Assembly (NCBI GenBank): GCA_021608145.1
Contig: JAKIHM010000025.1
Coordinates: 1-33,205 of the forward strand
Direction of reading: 5' to 3'
DNA: 33,205 nucleotides
Source of the DNA: Thermovorax subterraneus
GTDB taxonomy: Bacteria > Bacillota > Thermosediminibacteria > Thermosediminibacterales > Thermosediminibacteraceae
The position numbers were made by a program, and so were the translations under genes. The notes under the pieces are model-generated. The model made no database searches and was not told the origin of the DNA. It was given only the letters and a program-made list of their open reading frames with translations. Of this stretch, positions 8,359-18,683 are shown piece after piece (positions within the stretch are counted from its first letter, which is position 1; every line of letters starts with the position of its first letter).

Positions 8359-8388
8359 AAAAAATTATAGGGCGGTCTAAAACTGCCC
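8359..8388 (-). terminator. Likely terminator after arsC
   Basis: On the minus strand GGGCAGT and ACCGCCC form a stem with one mismatch and a five-base loop, followed by TATAATTTTTT. It lies about 22 bp beyond the arsC stop codon. Confidence 0.6.
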
Positions 8389-8410
8389 CTCTTCCATCCA
8401 CCAGCACAAC

Positions 8411-8821
8411 CTACAGTGCAATTTCGCCATTTTTAATCCTTCTTGCCAAATCTTTCACCTTTTCTTCGATTAACCTTGCGGTTTTTTCGAATTCCTCTTC
8501 CCCTTTTCCCGTCGGGTCTTCTAGTCCCCAGTCCTCCACGTGCTTTGCCGGAAGGTAAGGGCAATTCACGTTGCAGCCCATTTTTATCGCTATATCAATC
8601 TTAGGAAGTTCGTTTAATAACTTAGGGTGCTGGTCTTTTTCCATATCAACCCCGTATAGTTTTTTAATGATTTTTACCGCATCCGGATTAATCTGGGATT
8701 TGACTTCAGTCCCCGCAGAATAAGCTTCAAAAACATCCGATGCAAAAAGCTTGGCTATAGCCTCCGCCATCTGGGACCTGCACGAATTGTGGACACAGAC
8801 AAAGGCTACTTTGGGTTTCAT
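8411..8821 (-). CDS. arsC: ArsC-type arsenate reductase (low-molecular-weight phosphatase fold)
   Basis: A 136-residue protein with the phosphatase loop C9-VHNSC-R15 at the N-terminus, further cysteines 83 and 87 in MGCNVNCPYLP, and the catalytic aspartate motif DWGLEDPTG. This is the pattern of redox-relay arsenate reductases that reduce arsenate to arsenite with thiol exchange. AAGGAG lies seven bases before the ATG. No arsenite pump or ArsR regulator is nearby, so it is a solitary gene, and a role as a phosphotyrosine phosphatase cannot be excluded. Its start overlaps the stop of the upstream Uma2 relic (ATGA), so translation may be coupled and its promoter may be the one that served that gene. 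Confidence 0.88.
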   Translation of the reverse strand: MKPKVAFVCVHNSCRSQMAEAIAKLFASDVFEAYSAGTEVKSQINPDAVKIIKKLYGVDMEKDQHPKLLNELPKIDIAIKMGCNVNCPYLPAKHVEDWGLEDPTGKGEEEFEKTARLIEEKVKDLARRIKNGEIAL

Positions 8822-8955
8822 TTCTCCACTCCTTCGTTAGTCAGTTTAAAAAACTGAGCATATATGGCGCCCGATACTTTTTGATGCATCCTTTCCTTAT
8901 CAGGCCAGTTTAGATAATCTTCATAAGTATAGACCTTCTCTTCCTTTCGCGGCAT
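8818..8955 (-). pseudogene. Uma2 (DUF820) relic with in-frame deletion
   Basis: A 45-codon frame whose product matches the intact Uma2 protein encoded at 15547-16122 in two blocks. One is TYEDYLNW plus neighbours at the N-terminus; the other is HQKVSGAIYAQFF. The roughly 16 residues between the blocks are missing and everything after AQFF is lost, including the catalytic PD-(D/E)XK core. The frame stays open and ends in TGA inside the arsC start codon. The arsC ribosome site lies in its last codons. It is either debris or a short leader ORF; loss of nuclease activity is certain from the missing core. Confidence 0.85.
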
Positions 8956-8998
8956 GGCTTAATTAATACTCTCCCCTGGAATCTTAAAGCTTAATTTC

Positions 8999-9028
8999 AT
9001 TATACACTTTGTGCTTTTTTATTTTCAA
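8999..9028 (-). promoter_or_regulatory. Promoter of the Uma2 relic and arsC
   Basis: TTGAAA (9023-9028), 18 bp, TATAAT (8999-9004). It has the same hexamers and spacing as the promoter of the intact Uma2 gene at 16187-16216, with shared flanking bases (TTTTCAACAAGC on the plus strand). Confidence 0.8.
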
Positions 9029-9038
9029 CAAGCTAAAC

Positions 9039-9064
9039 AAGGCAGATGAAATACCATCTGCCTT
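9039..9064 (-). terminator. Terminator of the PTS operon
   Basis: AAGGCAGATG and CATCTGCCTT form a perfect 10-bp stem with a six-base loop, 26 bp after the IIA stop codon. The following tract (GTTTAGCTTGTT) is only moderately T-rich. Confidence 0.75.
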
Positions 9065-9090
9065 ATTTCCCGAATTAGGGTAAATAGGGT

Positions 9091-9417
9091 CTATTCACCA
9101 ATTCTGCCCCCTTTGAAAACTATTTGGTACAAACCTATCATCTCTTCTATTAAGTCTTTCGCCAACATGGCATTCATTAAATGGTCCTGGGCATGTATCA
9201 AAAGCAGAGAAATCTCTTGTTTTTCTCCCTGCACTTCTTTTTGTATCAACTCTGTCTGGACGTGATGGGCTTCGATGATTTCTTCTCCCGCTTTATTTAT
9301 GCAATTTTTAGCTTCACCAAAATCTCCGTTCCTTGCATGTTTTAAGGCCTCAAAACAGAAACTTCGCGCATTGCCTGCATGAGATATTATGGTAAAGACT
9401 ATCTGTTCAGGGCTCAT
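9091..9417 (-). CDS. PTS lactose/cellobiose-family IIA component
   Basis: A 108-residue, all-helical phosphocarrier. The phosphorylated histidine is expected at His75 in LLLIHAQDHLM, the signature of the lactose/cellobiose IIA family; it takes phosphate from HPr and passes it to IIB. The ATG at 9417 has AGGAGG seven bases upstream; 28 additional open codons upstream run through a hairpin and are not likely translated. It is the last gene of the operon, separated from the glucosidase by about 80 bp that contain the hairpin. Confidence 0.93.
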   Translation of the reverse strand: MSPEQIVFTIISHAGNARSFCFEALKHARNGDFGEAKNCINKAGEEIIEAHHVQTELIQKEVQGEKQEISLLLIHAQDHLMNAMLAKDLIEEMIGLYQIVFKGGRIGE

Positions 9418-9452
9418 CTTGCATCCTCCTATTTCCCAGCAAAATATTTTAG

Positions 9453-9481
9453 GCAGCCGGTCCATTGATTTAACCGGCTGC
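9453..9481. other. Intercistronic hairpin between glucosidase and IIA genes
   Basis: GCAGCCGG and CCGGCTGC form a perfect 8-bp stem around a 13-base loop, inside the operon. On the minus strand it lies between the bgl stop and the IIA ribosome site and lacks a clean T-tract. On the plus strand it is followed by TTTTTATTTTT, so it would end antisense transcription. A role as mRNA stabiliser or partial attenuator is inference. Confidence 0.7.
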
Positions 9482-9497
9482 TTTTTATTTTTCAAAA

Positions 9498-12210
<2,713 letters not shown>

Positions 12211-12242
12211 TGAAAATTCCTCCCTTCTAATCATAATAAAAC

Positions 12243-12551
12243 CTATTTTTCACCAATTAACTTTAACGCGAAATCTAAAACTTTCTCCCCGTTCATCATT
12301 CCATAGTCCATAGGATCGATAACTTCTATAGGGAATTTGTCACCATACTTTTTCTTGAACTCGTCTTCTTTGTAACGTATTTGCGGTCCCAACAATAAAA
12401 CATCGACGTTTTCTATTTCTTTGTCTATACTCTCCCCAGAAGTAGCAGCTATTTCAACTTCTATACCCCTTTCTTTAGCAGCTTTCTGCATCTTGGTTAC
12501 CAGCAAACTAGTAGACATCCCCGCACCACATACAAGTAAGATTCTCTTCAT
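12243..12551 (-). CDS. PTS lactose/cellobiose-family IIB component
   Basis: A 102-residue cytoplasmic protein starting MKRILLVCGAGMSTSLLV. Cys8 in the CGAGMSTS loop is the phosphorylated residue that hands phosphate to the incoming sugar. GGGGGAG sits nine bases before the ATG; 31 upstream codons open in frame run through the promoter and are not coding. It is the first gene behind the sigma-54 promoter. Confidence 0.95.
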   Translation of the reverse strand: MKRILLVCGAGMSTSLLVTKMQKAAKERGIEVEIAATSGESIDKEIENVDVLLLGPQIRYKEDEFKKKYGDKFPIEVIDPMDYGMMNGEKVLDFALKLIGEK

Positions 12552-12602
12552 AAACTCTATCTCCCCCTTTTCTTTTTCCAATTTTTTTGAAATAAATACT
12601 TC

Positions 12603-12617
12603 GCAAAATCTATGCCA
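12603..12617 (-). promoter_or_regulatory. Sigma-54 (-24/-12) promoter of the PTS operon
   Basis: Minus-strand TGGCATAGATTTTGC matches the sigma-54 consensus (TGGCA, six bases, TTGC) with exact GG-GC spacing. It lies about 50 bp upstream of the IIB start. The adjacent gene encodes an activator with a sigma-54 interaction domain, which strongly supports it. Confidence 0.9.
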
Positions 12618-12672
12618 AAGAGAGAAAATGATTTCCACAGGCAAAAAAAAAGAACTTTTTCAAAACTGTATT

Positions 12673-12715
12673 TATGTGTATCTTTTATTTTTAAATAAAT
12701 ACTGATATGTGTATC
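12673..12715 (-). promoter_or_regulatory. Candidate upstream activator sites, two GATACACATA repeats
   Basis: Two identical minus-strand copies of GATACACATA (12706-12715 and 12673-12682) start 33 bp apart, about three helical turns, and centre some 65 to 95 bp upstream of the -12 element. The position suits enhancer sites for the neighbouring LevR-type activator. The flanks also share CAGTATTTAT/AAATACAG-like bases. Binding is inferred from position and repetition. Confidence 0.6.
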
Positions 12716-12717
12716 GT

Positions 12718-15423
12718 TTAAAGCGAATAAACCAACTTCATTATCATCACACATTCTCCATTGGGGATCTCAACATCAAATTCCTCTTCAAAGAAGGTCA
12801 CAGCTTTTTTAATCAAATCGAACTCATCAGGATAGCGTTTTATGAAATCATCGAAATTCTTTATCAAGGGTAACTCTCTTCTCCTAAGTATTCGTTCGAT
12901 AGCACAAGCTATATGAATTATCAATCCTATCGTGATATCCTTGTTTAATTCCACGCCGGCATTCATCAGTGTGACAAAGAACTTTTTGAATGAAAATATA
13001 TATCTTTCCGAATCTATTCCCAAATTTTCTTTGATAACATCCCGCATATTATCGATTGTTTCTAATTGACTCAGCGCATCTATTTTACCCTGCAACCTAT
13101 GCATATTTCTTCTATCAAAAATCTCCGAAGTAGATATATATACAAAAGATTTGTCTTCAGGATCTACAGCACTAACAACAGCTAAAACATTTTTCTCCTC
13201 TCGAATTCTACTCAGTTTTCTTCTAAAATCCCTTTTATTTTCAATCTTCAAAGGAATTACATCAATTCCCTTTTCCCTTAGATGAAGTTCTTTTTCCAGG
13301 AAATTTTTTAACTTAACCGCAGTGCCCTCGCCGGTTATGCAGGCAGTAACAATCACGTTCTTTTCTAGAGCTCTATCAAAATTCACGTTATCCCTATAAA
13401 TTCTTCCAACATACGGGCTCAAATTAACTACCGCATCGTATACCTCTTCCAGCGAAGCCTTGAGCAAAGCCTTCCGGGCCGCTTCCAAAACCATGGGAGT
13501 GGACACCATTTCAACCGTCTTTACAGTTATCCCGGTCCTCTCGTATATCATGTCCCCGAAAAGAGCAAGGGACCCCATGTCAACCAAAAGCAGAACTCCC
13601 TTACCTTTGTTGATCCTCCTCACAATATTCGTCAGATTATCGAGCGCCACCTCCGGCTTTTGATCGAGGGGCATATTGTATCCCACAACAATGTCTTCTC
13701 CCAAAAGCCTGTTGGAAACATCCGCAATGGAGGTGGCAGCCGCTTCTCCGTGCATTGCTACCACGATGCCCACTCTTTCGTCTTTTTCCATTACCTCTTC
13801 TTCAAGACACAAAAACATCGCAACAAACCCGACTTCGTCTTCGGGAACCTTTATCTTAAATTGATCCTGAATCCTTTTTCTCAAAAAATTTGCTACTTCG
13901 AATTCCCTTTCGTACACCTTTTTTATATCTTCCAGCTGGTTATTTACGATATCCTTGCCGTTTTTGACCCTTTCTATGGAACTCGCCACATGCATGGAAA
14001 GGCCGTACAGCGTCTTTTCACCGAAAGACCTCCCCAGCTTTTCCCCGGCATAATTTAAAAAATCGCTCACTATATCGACTATCCTTTTATCCACAACCTT
14101 ATACAATTCCTCCAAATTGTTCTTGTCGAGATTCAGTATGTATTTTTTCAAGTAAGTTTCTATGTCGATGCTCATTATGAGCTTTATATCTCTTTCACTC
14201 AGCCCTTTTTGCTCTAATGCCTTCCTCTTTTCCTCCAGTGCTTCGTAAAAATTGAATACCTGCCTGTCCTGCTGAATAACGGGGGATAAAGCAGCAGCAG
14301 AAAATTTAATAATATCCCCCACGATAAATCTATCTATCTCATCCTTAGCTTCCCTGTACCTCAAAAGCCCCTTTCTCACGTAATCCGGCAAGTCTTCGGT
14401 GTGCACGCATAACTTATCGTCCCGCTTCATCATATATCCCAGATATGCCTTTGCAATCGAAAGTTTTATATCGCTTTTCAACTGTCCTATATTGCCAGGA
14501 CACTCGTAAAGCAGCAGTGCCTTCAGCGCATTCGAAGTAATGCTTATATCCGTCTTAACAACTGCCGCCTCTTCCTTGAAGAAACTCTTGATAAGCTCGA
14601 ACCTTTCCTCCAGCGTCCTTTCTGCCAAGTTCGGGAGTTTTATTATCATCGGAATTCGCCTTACAAAAGTTTTCAAAAGCACTGACTCAATACTTTCCGT
14701 CGTGGCGCATATTATCAAAACATTAGCCTTATGCTGGCTTTCGGTCTCCCCCAACCGCCTGTAAAGCCCCTTGTCCATCAGGTAAAACAGCATCTCCTGA
14801 CCCTCAGGAGGAAGCCTGTGAACTTCGTCGAGAAAAAGAATGCCTCCGTCCGCTTTTTCCACAAGACCCGCCCTGTCCCTATCAGCACCGGTGTAAGCAC
14901 CCTTCTTAACTCCGAAAAGCTGTGCCATCAAAAGCTGGGGGTTGTTGGCGTAATCGGCACAGTTAAAAACGACGAAAGGGGCGCTACTTTTTATCCTGCC
15001 AACTTCCTTTGCGAAATTGTACATGACCTCCGCGAACATGGACTTTCCGGTTCCCGTCTCGCCAAGCAATAGCGTATGAAGCCCGGAAGGCGGGTAAATA
15101 ATAGCGGCTTTTGCCTGCTGTACCGCATTTTTCAGGCTCAAGTTAGCCCCAATTATCGCATCAAAGGCATCCCTTTCTATCCCGATTGAACCGCTAACTC
15201 CAGGGTCAATCTCCTTCACTTTATACAAAACAGGCTTTCCCTCAACCTTTTCCACCTTTCCCTCCCTGTAAAGGGCATTCAAATCGCTGGAGGCATTGGT
15301 CCGCTGTATACCGAGGGCTTGAGCGATTTCCGTTGCTGAAACTCCGATTACCCCTCCCCTTTCGGCAAACTGCCTTTGACAAAGTTCCTTAAGGCAGCTA
15401 TAAACCTTATCAATCCTCTTCAC
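12718..15423 (-). CDS. LevR-type sigma-54-dependent PTS activator with PRDs
   Basis: About 901 residues. The order is an N-terminal winged-helix domain (about 1-75) and a AAA+ sigma-54 activation domain. The latter has Walker A GETGTGKS near 121-128, a GAYTGA loop near 175-180 in place of GAFTGA, and Walker B GGILFLDEVH. Then follow a first PTS regulation domain (histidine in LSMHVASSIER), an EIIA-mannose-like domain (histidine in VAMHGEAAATS), an EIIB-like stretch, and a second PRD (LIIHIACAIER). Phosphorylation by HPr and the PTS IIB would set its activity. The GTG start has AGGGGGG about five bases upstream; 17 open upstream codons lack one. It lies directly upstream of the operon it should control. 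Confidence 0.94.
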   Translation of the reverse strand: MKRIDKVYSCLKELCQRQFAERGGVIGVSATEIAQALGIQRTNASSDLNALYREGKVEKVEGKPVLYKVKEIDPGVSGSIGIERDAFDAIIGANLSLKNAVQQAKAAIIYPPSGLHTLLLGETGTGKSMFAEVMYNFAKEVGRIKSSAPFVVFNCADYANNPQLLMAQLFGVKKGAYTGADRDRAGLVEKADGGILFLDEVHRLPPEGQEMLFYLMDKGLYRRLGETESQHKANVLIICATTESIESVLLKTFVRRIPMIIKLPNLAERTLEERFELIKSFFKEEAAVVKTDISITSNALKALLLYECPGNIGQLKSDIKLSIAKAYLGYMMKRDDKLCVHTEDLPDYVRKGLLRYREAKDEIDRFIVGDIIKFSAAALSPVIQQDRQVFNFYEALEEKRKALEQKGLSERDIKLIMSIDIETYLKKYILNLDKNNLEELYKVVDKRIVDIVSDFLNYAGEKLGRSFGEKTLYGLSMHVASSIERVKNGKDIVNNQLEDIKKVYEREFEVANFLRKRIQDQFKIKVPEDEVGFVAMFLCLEEEVMEKDERVGIVVAMHGEAAATSIADVSNRLLGEDIVVGYNMPLDQKPEVALDNLTNIVRRINKGKGVLLLVDMGSLALFGDMIYERTGITVKTVEMVSTPMVLEAARKALLKASLEEVYDAVVNLSPYVGRIYRDNVNFDRALEKNVIVTACITGEGTAVKLKNFLEKELHLREKGIDVIPLKIENKRDFRRKLSRIREEKNVLAVVSAVDPEDKSFVYISTSEIFDRRNMHRLQGKIDALSQLETIDNMRDVIKENLGIDSERYIFSFKKFFVTLMNAGVELNKDITIGLIIHIACAIERILRRRELPLIKNFDDFIKRYPDEFDLIKKAVTFFEEEFDVEIPNGECVMIMKLVYSL

Positions 15424-15493
15424 CGTATCCCCCCTCAATGCCATTTTATCACAAGAAACGATGATAATACACATTCATACACAAAAATAAAAC

Positions 15494-15520
15494 GCCGCTT
15501 TTTATAAAAATAAAAGCGGC
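15494..15520 (-). terminator. Terminator of the intact Uma2 gene
   Basis: GCCGCTTTT and AAAAGCGGC form a 9-bp stem with a nine-base AT loop, followed on the minus strand by GTTTTATTTTTG. It lies between the Uma2 stop and the activator gene. Confidence 0.8.
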
Positions 15521-15546
15521 ATCATACCATTAATAAGGCTTAATTT

Positions 15547-16122
15547 TCAAAAAACGTCCGTCAAATCTATTATAAGATCGTCAAAAATCGAAACCTTTAC
15601 TTTATCTCCCACACTGTATGTATCAGGCCTGCCGTACCTATTATTCTCTTGCAACGTAAATACGCTCACAATTTTATTTTCAGGTTCGACTATCCAATAT
15701 TCCTTCACTCCGTGCCTTTCATACAAATTAAATTTTTCTATCTTATCTTTTCTTGCACTAGACGGAGATGTAATCTCGACAATCAAATCGGGCGCTCCCT
15801 TACATCCTTCATCATCCAGCTTTGTTTTATCGCAAACAACTACAATATCCGGCTCTACGACATTTTTTATTTCTTTATCACTTCGATCGTTCTCGGTAGG
15901 AAATCTTACTCCAAAGGGGGCATAATAAACTTCGCAATCTTTACCTTTCAAATAATTGAAAAACTGAGCATATATAGCTCCTGATACTTTTTGGTGTAAT
16001 CTTGATGGTGGAGCCATTAAATAAACATAACCGTTAATCAACTCTATCCTCTGCATATCGGTCCAGTTTAGATAATCTTCATATGTAAAAATTTTCCCTT
16101 TATCTTTTTCGGGCAAAGGCAT
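15547..16122 (-). CDS. Uma2 family (DUF820) putative endonuclease
   Basis: A 191-residue protein of the Uma2/DUF820 family, which has a PD-(D/E)XK nuclease-like fold and unknown role. The N-terminal helix region reads FTYEDYLNWTDMQRIELING, followed by HQKVSGAIYAQFF. The presumed active-site strands are EPDIVVV and APDLIVEITSPS, then KEYWIVEPE and a C-terminal strand domain. GGGAGTG lies about six bases before the ATG; 22 open upstream codons cover the promoter. It has its own promoter and terminator and a shortened relative at 8818-8955. Such genes are often multicopy. Confidence 0.9.
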   Translation of the reverse strand: MPLPEKDKGKIFTYEDYLNWTDMQRIELINGYVYLMAPPSRLHQKVSGAIYAQFFNYLKGKDCEVYYAPFGVRFPTENDRSDKEIKNVVEPDIVVVCDKTKLDDEGCKGAPDLIVEITSPSSARKDKIEKFNLYERHGVKEYWIVEPENKIVSVFTLQENNRYGRPDTYSVGDKVKVSIFDDLIIDLTDVF

Positions 16123-16186
16123 AATTGACACTCCCTGCAATCTGCAATTGCTGAGTTTTCGCACTTTTCTCAGAATCTTTATCCTC

Positions 16187-16216
16187 ATTATACTACACTT
16201 GCTCCTGCGTTTTCAA
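16187..16216 (-). promoter_or_regulatory. Promoter of the intact Uma2 gene
   Basis: TTGAAA (16211-16216), 18 bp, TATAAT (16187-16192), with the flank TTTTCAACAAGC shared with the promoter of the Uma2 relic. Confidence 0.85.
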
Positions 16217-16251
16217 CAAGCAAAATTCCTTCTTGTTCATCATAAACAAAA

Positions 16252-16268
16252 AAGCCGATTTTCGGCTT
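16252..16268 (-). terminator. Terminator of the dedA-like gene
   Basis: AAGCCGA and TCGGCTT with a three-base loop, followed on the minus strand by TTTT. It begins two bases beyond the stop codon of the DedA-like gene. Confidence 0.85.
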
Positions 16269-16270
16269 CC

Positions 16271-16888
16271 TTAATTTCCTCCAAAATTTTTTTTTATCAA
16301 AACAATCCCCAATATCAAAAAAATCAACGCCCCTACAGCCATCGAATAGTAATCCATATACAACACAACCCTATCCCAAGCATTCCCGGCTAATCTTCCC
16401 AGGAAAACCAGCGCTGTATTCCAGATAAACGTCCCTATTATGGTTAGAAGCAAAAAGATATTCATTTTCATCCTTGTCATACCCGCAGGGACCGAGATTA
16501 TACTCCGCATGAAGGGTATAAATCTGCATATCAAAACTGCTTTGCTCCCATATCTATCAAACCAACGCCTGGCATTCCTTAAATCCTCTTTTTTTAAGCG
16601 GAACACCTTAAAAATCCCTCTGCTAAAAATTCTTTCTACCTTCTCCGTAGTGAGCTTTCGCCCTATCTCATACAAAAAAATTGCACCCGCCACTGCTCCT
16701 AACGTGGCAGATACGATGACTCCCCATACCTTCATATTCGTATAGACGGTTACAAAACCGCTAAAAAGAAGAATTACTTCGGAAGGTATGGGCGGAAAAA
16801 TATTTTCTATTGCAATCAACAAGAAGATGCCGGCATAGCCGTAAGCGTTGACGATATCAATGATAAAATTCTGCATCGTATTATACAT
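16271..16888 (-). CDS. DedA family membrane protein
   Basis: A 205-residue integral membrane protein of the DedA/VTT family, several members of which flip polyprenyl or other phospholipids. Family marks are the N-terminal GIFLLIAIENIFPPIPSEVI, the reentrant loop, RFIPFMRSIISVPAGMTRM with its conserved arginines, and four or five further hydrophobic segments. The start is uncertain: GGGGGA directly touches the first ATG, while the ATG four codons later is 13 bases from it. It stands alone between the Uma2 gene and the AAA+ operon. Confidence 0.9.
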   Translation of the reverse strand: MYNTMQNFIIDIVNAYGYAGIFLLIAIENIFPPIPSEVILLFSGFVTVYTNMKVWGVIVSATLGAVAGAIFLYEIGRKLTTEKVERIFSRGIFKVFRLKKEDLRNARRWFDRYGSKAVLICRFIPFMRSIISVPAGMTRMKMNIFLLLTIIGTFIWNTALVFLGRLAGNAWDRVVLYMDYYSMAVGALIFLILGIVLIKKNFGGN

Positions 16889-17004
16889 TCCCCCGTCAGA
16901 AATTTAACTTTTAATATACCGGATGTCTCTCAAAAAATATATTTATCGCCGATAAATCTTCGTCGAAACCTTTGTTCGTCCTTGAAGCACCCTTCATCAC
17001 TCTT

Positions 17005-18354
17005 TTATAAAAACCCCAGATGCATTTTTTGGACCTTTTTTACTCCCGAATTGCCCTTCAGTATTTCTTCCGAGGCCCTTCTTATATCTTCGCGGGTTAT
17101 AAGCCTCAACGCTTTCAGGTCGGCATTATCAAGGTCAATGCGCCCGGCCTGGATTAATAGGCAATTTTGAAGAAGGCGCCTTGCCTCCCGTCCGTTGCCG
17201 TAATCATCGCTTTTAGCCCTTTCTTTAAAAAATTGTACGGCTACTTCCTCCCATCCCTCCTCCAGCTCTATATCCGAATTCTTTGCAAGAGTCCGGAATA
17301 TCATTGGCATCTCTTTTTCCGGTGAGTAAGGATAAAATTCAACGAAGAATGTGATGCGCGACGCTATCCCCGGATTACTTTTAAGCCACCCTCCAACTAA
17401 ATTGTGTTCTTCCATAACACCCCCTCCGTAACCAGCTAGGATAACCAGCTTATTGCAGTTTTTCGAAACATTCTCAAGCTGCACGCATAATTCCGCCAGT
17501 ATCTCCTGCGAAAACACGTCAATCCCTCTTCCGTCGTCTACAGCCACCGAGTAAATTTCATCCAAAAATATCACATCGTGTTCCTCAAACAATTTCCTGG
17601 TCAGGGGCGCACTATGTCCGAGGAACTGTCCCTTGCACAACGTTACAGCGCTGCCCGAAATCATACGATTTCCCGGCAAAAGTCCTTCTTCGCAAAATAT
17701 CTCTCCCATAATTTCCGCAAGGCGAGTCTTTCCCGTGCCCGGTGGTCCGTAAAAAAGGAAAATGGGAGCAAAATCGATGGGACATAGTCCAAACTTCTGC
17801 CGCACCATTCTTAATTTCAGTAATTTAACAGCCTGCAAAATCTTTTGTTTTTGTTCCTTGAGTCCGTAAATCTCTTGGTTTAACCTATCGTAAGCAGACT
17901 TTTTCCTTTGCCCGTAGCTTTCTCTAGGATTTCCGTCAAGCTCAATACTGCAATAATCTGTAGTTTCTACCTCCAATATTTCTCCGTCGCCTATTTCAAT
18001 TCCTTCTAGTAGTTTTTCAAATATCACATCGAGATCCTCTTCTACTTTATCTTCCCAATCGACTTTATAACCTTTCCCGCTTATAAAAGCAATTGCGATC
18101 ATCTTCAACTCTTCCGAATCCGGACGCTCGATTATCGCTGAACAAAGTCTTTCAACTGCCGAAACGTCTTTAATCATCTCAAGAAATCTCCTGTATTTTT
18201 GCTTTTTCCTTTCAAGACCAAAAATTTCGTATATAAATTTTACATCTTCCTCTATCTTAGAAATCGGCAGTCCGGTTTTAATCGCTACCCTTATGCAGGC
18301 AGCCTTACTATCCCGATCAAGAGAACATCTCCTCTTTTTATTTAACATTTTCAT
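17005..18354 (-). CDS. CbxX/SpoVK-type AAA+ ATPase
   Basis: About 449 residues. The N-terminal 160 residues are helical and unassigned. The C-terminal half is a CbxX/CfxQ-like AAA+ module: Walker A GPPGTGKT near 203-210, Walker B VIFLDEIY near 261-268, sensor 1 in VILAGYGGG, arginine finger in NPGIASR, and sensor 2 in NGREARRLL. This family includes rubisco activase CbxX, SpoVK and the EccA proteins of type VII secretion; all remodel partner proteins. The ATG shares one base with the stop codon of the upstream gene (TGATG) and has AGGGAGGG eight bases upstream. The partner here is unknown; the two small upstream proteins are the obvious candidates. Confidence 0.88.
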   Translation of the reverse strand: MKMLNKKRRCSLDRDSKAACIRVAIKTGLPISKIEEDVKFIYEIFGLERKKQKYRRFLEMIKDVSAVERLCSAIIERPDSEELKMIAIAFISGKGYKVDWEDKVEEDLDVIFEKLLEGIEIGDGEILEVETTDYCSIELDGNPRESYGQRKKSAYDRLNQEIYGLKEQKQKILQAVKLLKLRMVRQKFGLCPIDFAPIFLFYGPPGTGKTRLAEIMGEIFCEEGLLPGNRMISGSAVTLCKGQFLGHSAPLTRKLFEEHDVIFLDEIYSVAVDDGRGIDVFSQEILAELCVQLENVSKNCNKLVILAGYGGGVMEEHNLVGGWLKSNPGIASRITFFVEFYPYSPEKEMPMIFRTLAKNSDIELEEGWEEVAVQFFKERAKSDDYGNGREARRLLQNCLLIQAGRIDLDNADLKALRLITREDIRRASEEILKGNSGVKKVQKMHLGFL

Positions 18355-18647
18355 CAATTCAACCCTCCCTCATAATATTCCGACAGGGAGTCGGGGTTAT
18401 ATTTATCATAATACTCATAAGCTTTATAATAAAGTTGAATGGGGGTTTTTATCCTCCTATGCTCTATCACGCTCTTATAATTGCGGTAATAATAGACGGC
18501 TGCAGCAGAAAGATCTAGGTAATACCTGCCATTCTTTTTTTCCGCCCCAAGTCTCTTCATTATGTTTATTGCTTCATGATATTTTAAATTTTTTCCACAG
18601 GTAAGATAATAATAAATTACCCTAAAATCAAAAGATGATATATTCAT
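18354..18647 (-). CDS. Tyrosine-rich small protein of unknown function
   Basis: A 97-residue protein I do not recognise. It has 18 tyrosines, in clusters such as IYYYL, RYYL, VYYYRNY, LYYKAYEYYDKY and SEYY, and is predicted by eye to be mostly helical and soluble, with no signal peptide. The central AINIMKRLGAEKKNGRYYLD could be a small DNA- or protein-binding helix-turn-helix-like unit, but this is weak. AGGGAGG is eight bases before the ATG. Its stop codon overlaps the start of the AAA+ gene, so stoichiometric co-expression is likely. Confidence 0.8.
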   Translation of the reverse strand: MNISSFDFRVIYYYLTCGKNLKYHEAINIMKRLGAEKKNGRYYLDLSAAAVYYYRNYKSVIEHRRIKTPIQLYYKAYEYYDKYNPDSLSEYYEGGLN

Positions 18648-18683
18648 TGCTCAAACCTCCCTCTGCTAAATTTAATTTTTACC

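Noticed and set aside
8226-8558. 110-codon plus-strand frame starting in the GC-rich island
   Set aside because: Its second half is antisense to arsC and there is no ribosome site; at most the first 40 codons are a transposon relic.
16911-16997. 28-codon frame MKGASRTNKGFDEDLSAINI... downstream of the AAA+ gene
   Set aside because: No ribosome site and no homology recognised; it may be a decayed gene end but cannot be supported.
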